This document shows, piece after piece, positions 55,382 through 64,000 of a stretch of DNA of 64,000 nt. Source of the stretch: Pyrenochaeta sp. MPI-SDFR-AT-0127 (Eukaryota > Ascomycota > Dothideomycetes > Pleosporales > Cucurbitariaceae); NCBI GenBank assembly GCA_020747015.1, contig JAGTJM010000041.1, positions 1-64,000 on the forward strand, given 5' to 3'. Numbering within the stretch: the stretch's first letter is position 1; every line of letters starts with the position of its first letter. Under the pieces are notes generated by a model. That model was not told the DNA's origin, made no database searches, and saw only the letters and a list, made by a program, of their open reading frames with translations. The position numbers and the translations under genes are program-made.

Positions 55382-56545
55382 ATGACTTCGTCAATTGAAG
55401 AAGATTCAATTACTTTGACGGCTCACTGCTTGTGCAAAGCCAATGTTTTTAAGACAGACGTACCCAGATCTAAGCTCCCTCTCCCGGCATACGTTTGCCA
55501 TTGTGACTCCTGTCGCCACGTTACAGGTGCTATGTACATGGCAGATGTGCGCTGGCCTGAGCCGCGAGCAGCGGTGGACATCTCCAATCTCAAACCTTTC
55601 CCGTTTTCACCGAGGATGGACTTACTTTTCTGTCCGACGTGCTCGACGCCCATATTTTGGGCCAGCCGGCAGGACCAGACCCGTTTATTGGGCGTCCTCA
55701 CTGGTGCACTGTCAAATGAAAAGGAAACTTTAATCAAATTTGTTGATCAAAGCTTCGTCGGGGACACTCTCGATGGCGGTGCGAGTGTGTGGATGTTTCA
55801 TCCAAATCACGATGGGTCAGAAATGAAGCGCTTCAGGCTGGGCAGCGATGACGAGAATGCGGAGGAACTACCTCAACAGTGGCCGTCGCCATCTGAACTC
55901 ACTGGGTATGAATTGACAAAGGAAGACGCCATCCCCATTCGCTGCAAGTGCAGAGGCGTCGACTACGTGCTGCATCGAGGCGATTACTCAAAGACAAATA
56001 AGGAAGATCTACCTTTCAATATCGATCCCCAGACATACAAGCTGGTCGCAGAATTTTGCGGTTGCGACTCGTGTCGATTACAGAGTGGGGTAGACGTGTT
56101 CCATTGGACCTTCGCCGAAATGAAGCATATCTCCTTCCGCAACAACCAGCCTTTCCCAACTCACTCCACAGATCTTAAAAAGATGATCGATGCACGAGAT
56201 CCCAATGTCGGTACCCTCACATACTACATTTCCTCCCCTGGCGTTGAGCGGTACTTTTGTAGCAATTGCTCAGCATGTATCTTTTACTCCTGGCAAGAGC
56301 GGCCTGAAATTTTAGATATCGCTATTGGGGTGTTGGAGGCCTCAGACGGAGCTAGAGCTGAGGGATTACTGTCTTGGACCTTCGGAGCAAGAATTGACTT
56401 CCGAGAAGATGGTGATGGTGGATGGCGACAGAATCTATTCGACAAGGTCGAAAAGGAGGGTGAGGAGTATCGGATCGAAAGGGCGTATCCTAAGAATTGG
56501 AAGAGGCTTGCGAAGGAAAAAGCCATTGCAAAAGGGGAGTTGTGA
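55382..56545 (+). CDS. Tandem GFA/CENP-V (DUF636) domain protein
   Basis: Single exon of 387 residues with two copies of the zinc-binding GFA fold (glutathione-dependent formaldehyde-activating enzyme/CENP-V family). Copy 1 (about residues 10-165): HCLC, then CHCDSCRHVTG, then FCPTCSTPIFW. Copy 2 (about 185-350): RCKC, then CGCDSCRLQSG, then FCSNCSACIFY. Each copy keeps the CxC, CxCxxC and CxxC ligands, so both probably bind zinc. The C-terminus is charged and helical (NWKRLAKEKAIAKGEL). Fungal tandem GFA proteins are common but their substrates are mostly unknown; S-hydroxymethylglutathione chemistry is only a family guess. Confidence 0.92.
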   Translation: MTSSIEEDSITLTAHCLCKANVFKTDVPRSKLPLPAYVCHCDSCRHVTGAMYMADVRWPEPRAAVDISNLKPFPFSPRMDLLFCPTCSTPIFWASRQDQTRLLGVLTGALSNEKETLIKFVDQSFVGDTLDGGASVWMFHPNHDGSEMKRFRLGSDDENAEELPQQWPSPSELTGYELTKEDAIPIRCKCRGVDYVLHRGDYSKTNKEDLPFNIDPQTYKLVAEFCGCDSCRLQSGVDVFHWTFAEMKHISFRNNQPFPTHSTDLKKMIDARDPNVGTLTYYISSPGVERYFCSNCSACIFYSWQERPEILDIAIGVLEASDGARAEGLLSWTFGARIDFREDGDGGWRQNLFDKVEKEGEEYRIERAYPKNWKRLAKEKAIAKGEL

Positions 56546-59500
56546 GTGGGGTTCATGTCTGCGTAATGACTTCGTATCCTAAACCGATTAAACTTGATGG
56601 ATCTTAAAACATGCAGTGACATGAACTGTTGTGAGGAGCCGTTGTTCAATAGGAACACCAAATCCTTCCTTGTTCAGTACATCAAACGGAGGCATAGAGT
56701 AGTTTGTTTCCTCCATAATGTCGCTTTTGAGTAGTCCTTCTGATGAATTAAGTCTAGTCTCAAATTGTTTCTCATCGCGCAGCCTTGCAATCAGGTCAGG
56801 CGTATTTTGTGTTTATGGTGCAGGTAGTGCTTGAATGTGCGTGGTCTGATTTGAAATGAATATAGCCAAAGCAGCTCCACGAGTGATTTCCACTTCAGCT
56901 ACCTGACTTCCTTTGTCAAATAGATGGCCAGAGAGAAATTGTTACTACATGTGACCGGAATTTTTGGTGTGGATTTAGATATTTGTTCATGAAATGTACA
57001 AATCTTCGACGGTGAGCCAGTGAATGATTGGTCGCCTTACCTTCACAGCTGATGTGAATATTTTCTCGGTTACTTCGATGCTAAATTGGATGTTCAATTT
57101 GCGACCTCTTATCCTTTAATACCACAGCACGTCGTACCAGACCATAACGATATTACCGAAGGATTGATGGTTCCAGCGGTGATTTTGACCAGACTAGCAG
57201 TCTTCCTACGGGAGTGCACAAGGCCTCATCCTTGTATTATGCTGAGATCAGCGTCGGCGTTTTGAGTTTCACCTTATCCCAATAATATCTTTCCGCGAGC
57301 CCTTGCATTAAGCGATTCCATCAGATCGACAGCTTAGAAGAACCAAAATAAAGCTGTCTGATCGAAGAAACACACCGGTTTTGTTGTTGTGCTGCTCAAG
57401 TATACCTCTCCGTGGGACCTCGCGTTTAGCTTGTTGTTGTTACTCAATCCTTCGTATCCCCACCACACCACTTGACCCTACATATCTTACGACTCAACTT
57501 GCTCAACAATCTCGGCAACATAACCAGTTCAGAAGTAGCTCAGGCGTCTAGAGAAGCTGCTCATTCGAGAATGAAAGCGCCGGGTCTGCGTGCGTAGTGT
57601 TCCCAATGGTAGGCAACAGAGTTGACTCAACACCAAGCTACGCGTTACACTTCGCGATCCATGCTCACGATAAAGTAGTCCTTTACTTAACTGCCTCGTG
57701 TTATAGACAGTAGTGGCAAGGATGCACTGTCAGGTATCGCAAATGCAGCGGCAGACTGCTTCCCACAGTGGCTATCGATGGTCCCCGCCACTCACCTGCC
57801 ACTCGGTAACATATCCTACACTTACACTGAGAGGTTAAAGACAAGTCTGGTTTCGCAATATCGATGTAATCAGACACAGCCAGATAAAGATCTAGTGCGC
57901 GACACATCTCCTTCCAGGTCACAGCGGACTTCTTGAGCAATAGGGGCGGGCAACACTTTGAATATGTGTAACGGTCTCTACTTAGTCCAGTAGGGTCGCC
58001 AAAGAGCATAGCCGCTTCTTCGAAAGAATTTTGTCTTCGCCGTCGTACTCAGAATACTCTTCCTTTGGTGGATCGCCGCCGTACCGAATACACGGAGGGC
58101 TTGACCAGCACATCCTTGCGAGAGAGCCATACACACGGCTTGTTGGACCGGGATATAAGACAGAGCTTGTATGCTACTTCGGAGAGTGCCTGAATTAGGC
58201 TGTATGATGTCTATTGGTGATGCACTGATGTACTGATGTTCTACATGGAGCTACACTGGAACTTGTTGTCTTGGAACGTGAGTCCACTCATCCTGGACGG
58301 CCGGGACACTGCCTTGGGAATCAGGCTATCCTGTTCTGATAAATCGATGTCAGTACACGTGGCTGAACATTCAATCTCTCGACTTTACGGAAACGAGATG
58401 GGACATCTTCCCCAGGTCAGCTCATCTAGCATTCATGTACCTTTTCCCTGATACTTGCCCATGTCAATCCAAGTCGGCAACCAATACATCAGCTAGAAGT
58501 CTCCTTTCGAAAATGGCTTGCTGAAATGAATCCGTACACAAGGAGCGAGAAATATACACACTAGGTTGTCGAGGACTGGTAAATATATAAAGTTTCCCAT
58601 GGACCCACGACCGCCAATGTTGGCAATGCAACGACGGCCGAATCTGGATGAAAAATGCTCTCTTTGGTTGTCCATGTACCAAAAGCTGAAGGATGTACGG
58701 CGTGGAAGTGATCACCGGAACGTGCCACACATGTAGTGCCAGAGAAGGACAAAGCGCTCGATGTTGGCCAGAATCGATGTGGGCTTCTCTAACTTCATAT
58801 CATGGGGGATTGAGCCATTCTCGACCAAAAGCTGGAAGCTAAACAGAATCCTGCTCGCAGACATTTGTCTCACAGTTAAGGTGTGGGTTTCGAATGCTTT
58901 CATCTTGCTGCGGCCTCACCGAACGTGAGACTCTGAACTCCTCTCGACATCCGTTCTTTGTCTTCTTCCTGCTAAGTAAACCGTGGAGAGCACAAAAACA
59001 CTTTGGCTTTTCCCATACCTGTCCTGCAATTCTCCTCCTCATGGCCTGATCCGCTCTATGACCCTTACCAGACGAGAGCCGCATATCGTTCCTCATCTCA
59101 GGCGACCCTTAGCCATTCTGGTTGGAGACACAACGTCAGCGTGCATGGGCCAACTTTTGGTTTATGGTTGTTGGAGAGGCTCGAATAAAGGTATAACCTA
59201 CCGACTGATGTTTTGCTCCAGCTCAGAAGATCTTGGCCTATGCAACTGTTCTAGATGAACGGTGATGAGTATGAGGAGTCATGTCGAGAGAACAATCGGC
59301 TGGCGATACAATTACTGTGTCCACTAACGTGGCCGTGGAAACAACTTGTGGCAACAACGAATTAGCCAAGGAAAGCCAGCGTGAGATCTAAGCAGAAGAC
59401 ACGTGGCCTGCTCAGTCCGATGGGTGTTCAAGGTCTCGACTGAGCACCGGGAACAGAGACATTTGAGTTCCACCCTTCTAAAAGAACACCTGACTGGAGT

Positions 59501-62500
59501 TACCACCTGGCACAATTGGTCAATGATCGAGTCTTATGGAGATTGTGTCATTGATGACGAAAGTACCAATATGTTGAAGTTTACGCTGATCACCCTGCTG
59601 TTGCACGGTCTTAGAAATCGACGAGTCTTGGAGCACATTGTTAGAAAGACTACCTAATGCAATAAAACGTGGCACAGCGTCTAAGACAATCGAGAATTTG
59701 CCAGTTTCGAAGTAGGTACCAAATTCTCAATCGATACAGAGAATCGTTTCGACCATTTCGATTCAAAAAGTCATATCTCTTTATTATATGTGATTTTGGA
59801 CCTTTGTAGACCTTATCATGCTCAGTATCGGGTCCAATTCGGGTACTAGTCGTTGCGGTGTCAGAGGATTCATGAGAAGTGTTGAATGAACCTACTCTAT
59901 GGGACTTTGGGAAATTTAGGGGTTGGTTCCGGTCGAATGGTACTACAATTCATCTGTGAGAGTATCGCGACACACACCCCAGGATGCTGAAAGTCGTCGA
60001 CCACATTCGGTAAGGCTGGCTGAGATGTACACATCGCAGCCTTCCCAACAATGGAAGAAATACTGAGACAGCAGGTTGGAATGCAGGCAATTGACATGCA
60101 GAGGCCATGTCCATTTTTCGACATATGGCCGGTGTATCTTGATCCGAATTGGCGTGGCTACAACGCGAGGCTTTTGTCTTGCCATGTTCATGCAAACATT
60201 CCTAGCCCACTTCTTAGTTTGCTATCGCCTCCAAGTCAACCTGGGTTCTTGCAGATTCAATAGTGCTTGAAGGTCCGCCACAGAACGGAAGGACGTGACC
60301 AGGGCGCTCGAAAGGTTGGATCGTGGTCGCTGTAACCCTGACTTCTTTTTACCGTAGGGTATCACGGATCCAGAGGGCTTTCAGTCCCGCAAACTATTCT
60401 TATCGTTCCGCCGGGTCCTTCATGGATATTTTTTCGAAATTGGTTGGCCGTTAGCACCATCGATCTTCTGCTTATTGATCCAAGACTGGCCAGTGTTCCT
60501 CGCTTCTGATATGCTACATCTCGAAACTCCAATTATCCCGCCCCATATTCTCGGGCGAGCATGGCCACCCTGCAGCCTGAGTATCGTCTTCTAGATGTTC
60601 CATGTCTACGAAGACTTCGTGGAAAGTCCGCATCGAGTGGCAGTGGGGTAAAGTGCATGGTCATGCTGCTCATACTAGAACTGGGAATTATAACCTTATC
60701 ACCTTTCCGACCTTTGCAGACTTCGGTACACCTTTCGAATATGGAAGACAGATCTGGTCGTTTTCCGCATCTGTTTTGATGTAGACCAAGACCTAAACCA
60801 AACCAGTTCGACATGGATTGCACCGTTCAGCACCCGCGTTCCTCACTTTCTCCTTTATAATCCTGACGCTTGTAGTTCAACCGGCGTGGTTGGGTAACTT
60901 TGATCAATTATTAGAATTTGATGAGGATGCGGCCGAAAGTGTATTACCTCGATAACGGATACAGAAAGCTGAGAGATAGCTAAACTGTAGAGATGAGGAA
61001 AACCCGCAGTTTTGAGAGGTAAAGAAGCGGCGTCTTCGCCCATGCGACTCCTTCACATTCTTTCAGCCTGAAGTTCTTGCTTAGGAGATTGGAATCTGGC
61101 AGAAGGCCAAAATCCTGAGACTTGACCCACAAGACTTGTAGCTCGAGCTATCCGCGCGAGTGTCTAAAGAGATGGATGAACGGCAATGACGACTGCTGGC
61201 GGGTTGACTATTGACTGTCAGCCTTCGAAAACATCCTGAATGGAGCAGTTCAGTACCTTGCACGGGCGTAGATGGTATGACGAAGTGCATGTTTGTTAAG
61301 GGACGTCCATGGCAAGCCCAACGGCCCCCGCACCCACCTACGGGCAGCCACCGGCATGCTGAAATTGTGCACCACAGATACCACCTTCGAAAAAACTTTT
61401 TAAAAACCGAGTTTCAGAAGGTCAATACTGTTCTGAAGTTCTTCGCATCGTCGATTACCTTGGGGGCTTTGGGAAGGCCTAGTTTGCGAAGCGGGCGCCT
61501 AATGAGCGAAAGCACTCACCGTTGGCCAGAGGAGCGCAAACAATACCAAAGGTCTCTATCGAGTTGGATTACTGTTAGTCTGACCTTAGTATCTACGAGG
61601 ATTCATGGGATCATGGATGCTTATACAGTGCCTAATACAGGCTCACAATTAGCAGCAGATGCAGTGTTATGTGGCACGTTGTGCGAACTTACACTTGATG
61701 GTCGTGCCCTGTATGGCCTTCAAAAAGAAGATACTACTCCAAGTAGCCCCTCTGTGAAATACAGGGGCCAGAGGATGTAGCGGTGATGGCGGCGGTGGTG
61801 GTGGTGGCGACTGTCTTGGTGAGGATCATGGAAGTGGAGAGACGAAAACAAAGACGCATATGGAGGGATAACCGAGAAGCTCCACGAACAATGACGAGAA
61901 CCAGCCACAGACAATATCCTTACACTGCATAACGTCTAAGTAACATGGAAGTCTTGCTACCTGGATATGATCCAGTGCCAAGTTTAGAGCACTACGATGT
62001 GATCATGCTCGGAAGAAGAAATGTGTCGGACGGCGACACGCAAACAAGCAAGCCTACCATTTATGCGAAAGTCTCATGAAGCTATAGCACGGGACTTTTA
62101 CGAATCTTCAGGAATGCATTGTCAAGGAGGCCAAACTAATCTCTGCATGAGACCACATGCCTTCATCGCGACTGCTGCACATCTCTACGAAAGGCTTGAT
62201 CATCTCCGTATCTATTCTGATCAAGTCAAACCCCGATCAGGGCTCGTAGAAAACACTACGAGCCTGCGTCCTACAGAAATGTGGAGGGCTTGATGGGATG
62301 CATAATGCTAGTCACAATGACGGAGCAGAAGGGGCTCTTGTCACGGTGAGACATTACTTTTGGTGGTTGCCTACCTTCCAACGACGTGAAAACAACATTG
62401 ATTACTGCAGCCCTTCACTTTTATCTGCAAATTTGCGCACCTATATATGATCTCTAATTTGTAAATCTAGTCCCCTTCCCCTCTTCGAACAACTAACTGA

Positions 62501-64000
62501 GTCTCGGTACAGGTTAGAGATGTAGATAGCACTACGATGGTGCTATCGAACTCTTTTTTGCCATTTGACATTACGAGTAAGACGGCATGAGCACTCAGTT
62601 CGAATCTTGTATTAGCCTCTGTATTTTGATTTAGCACTTATTGCGAATGTGCACTCTAATGACCCCTTTCACTGACCCAGCTGAAATACCACATTTCAAC
62701 GCCCACAGAAGAGATCAAATATGAAAGGCAAGTCTCTCATAGATAGTAGAACTCAAAGTCACAAAAAAGTCTTTTTCTTGTGGATCAAGTTGCTTGAGCT
62801 TCGCTATATTGTCCAACTCACAGCTGTTTTGTCCGTCCGCTCGATATTCTTCATCGTTACACCATATCTTTTGATTTCACCTTCTTCGACAGCCGGCAAA
62901 AGATTTTTCTCATATCGATAAAATTAAGACATCGTATGCTTGGCTCACATGTTTTCTATCGCCCTATGTGCCACTCGCTCAATGCCACCCGAACCCCGTC
63001 CAGGACCCATACATTCCATTCACATCTTTAGGAGCAGGCTTCTCGTACGGAGCTTTGCTGTACATCCGTACAACGCCCTATAGCGGTGAGAAGCGAAAGT
63101 TTTAAGTATTGAGCTACCACTAGTTCAAAAAAGAGAACAAACCAAAGCTGGCTACAGTGACGAGGCGGCGATCATTCTTTTGCAAACTTGTTGACACCTT
63201 TCCACCATACTGGGCACATGAAATTGTCTCACCGGGTTTGCTCAGTTTCACTCCGACGTATCTAGTGCTAGACCAAGGGCCGCGGGCATTGTTGTTCTTG
63301 CTACATACAAAAATCGCAGGTACAGTTGTCGCCATTGAGCAATCATTACGACTCCTGATTCAGACAGCCAAGAGAGATTTCGAGACCGTTATGCACCTAC
63401 TGCGGCTCAGCCAACTCAATAGTCTAGGAAATGCTATCCCTCCAGTCTTTTGTTTGCTCAAACAGCCTAACTCATATATAGATCTTCAGACTTTAGGGTG
63501 ATGTACCGAGTTGGCCTAGCAACGTGCTAGGAAGCGGCAACATATTACTTGCCCCAATTGGTTTGATAGTCTTCTGTATTTGCAGATATTCTCGAATTTT
63601 ACCTTATACTTCGAAAGGTTTTGAAGGGAATGATCATGGAAGCAGAAGTTGGGGTTGCACTATGCTTGCATGTTGGTGTGGCTTGGGAAAGCGGTCGAGG
63701 AGTGGCGTCATCGTCATCGGAGGAGGACCCAATTCGACTGCATGGAAGAGTACATGTGATGGAACCGGAGTTCTTCTCTTGTAACCCTTGTTTTTTGCAT
63801 GAGGCAAGGTTTCGCTATTCGGCAGTTCTGGAGGGGCTATGGTCATGGAGCTGTCAAGCCTACAGTGTTTTTTTCCTTAGACAAAGGGCCCATTTCACTG
63901 CCGTAGGCGCCAATTAGCGCCGGATCACGGAAACTTGGCCAAAATCTGCACATTCAGCAAACAAAGCCAATGCAATGAGCTGATACAAAACACAACGAGA
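56546..64000. other. 7.4-kb region without a supportable gene
   Basis: Frames here are short and on both strands; the longest (61211-61780, +, 189 codons) has no domain I recognise. Composition is AT-leaning in 56.6-58 kb and mixed after that. No transposase, terminal repeat or array is visible. It contains a short GGT-triplet run (about 61793-61806) and one strong hairpin (62525-62547). Old, mutated repeats may be present but cannot be shown by eye. Confidence 0.45.
62525..62559 (+). other. Hairpin followed by T6 run
   Basis: A perfect 8-bp stem (GATAGCAC and GTGCTATC) with a 7-base loop, then six bases and TTTTTT. The arrangement would end an RNA polymerase III transcript or form a stable RNA end, but no A or B box and no known RNA was found upstream. 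Confidence 0.4.

Noticed and set aside
61211..61780. 189-codon plus-strand frame
   Set aside because: No recognised family and no supporting motif; kept only as part of the gene-free region.
1..64000. CRISPR arrays, operons, ribosome binding sites, rRNA
   Set aside because: Fungal nuclear DNA; no regularly spaced repeats and no rRNA sequence seen.

Overview
The window is nuclear DNA of a filamentous ascomycete (Pezizomycotina; a dothideomycete would fit, but this is an inference). The reasons are: short 48-68 nt introns with GT(A/G)AGT-like donors and CTAAC/CTGAC-like branch sites; fungal-type families (Hos3-type deacetylase, PRM10/ThrE-like transporter, DUF1774 membrane protein, class II haem peroxidase, GH16 glucanase, tandem GFA-domain protein); and genes on both strands with no operon structure. 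I support 16 protein-coding genes. Exon borders were set by eye from splice signals and reading-frame continuity, and each multi-exon model closes to a multiple of three. The one exception is the repeat gene at 24.1-26.35 kb, which changes frame at a run of ten G.

Layout. 0-6.3 kb: a cytochrome P450 (-) diverges from a ThrE/PRM10-type membrane transporter (+). 6.3-15.7 kb is gene-poor and holds one small Yap-type bZIP factor (-) at 10.4-11.2 kb. 15.8-19.3 kb is Rad4/XPC (-), divergent from a three-finger C2H2 protein (+) at about 20.8-21.6 kb. 24.1-36.5 kb carries three + strand genes: a secreted repeat-rich coiled-coil protein, the mitochondrial Lon protease, and a large protein with a divergent kinase domain. 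38.7-49.7 kb is the densest part: GH16 enzyme (+), DUF1774 protein (-), Hos3 deacetylase (-), AP-1 beta-adaptin (-) and EMC4 (+). 50.3-56.5 kb has a secreted class II peroxidase (-), a degenerate calcineurin-like phosphoesterase (+) and a tandem GFA-domain protein (+). 56.5-64 kb shows no gene I can support.

Functionally this is a mix of housekeeping genes (DNA repair, mitochondrial proteolysis, clathrin traffic, ER membrane insertion, chromatin) and accessory secreted or metabolic genes (P450, GH16, peroxidase, repeat protein). I see no biosynthetic cluster, transposase, CRISPR array, tRNA or rRNA.

The most unusual locus is the secreted repeat protein. Its first repeats are each a separate 66-nt exon bounded by phase-1 introns, in an alternating A-B-A-B order that suggests duplication of a two-exon block. 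The repeats continue inside the last exon as 99-bp and 24-bp tandem arrays. The reading frame then changes at a G10 run, giving two alternative C-termini.
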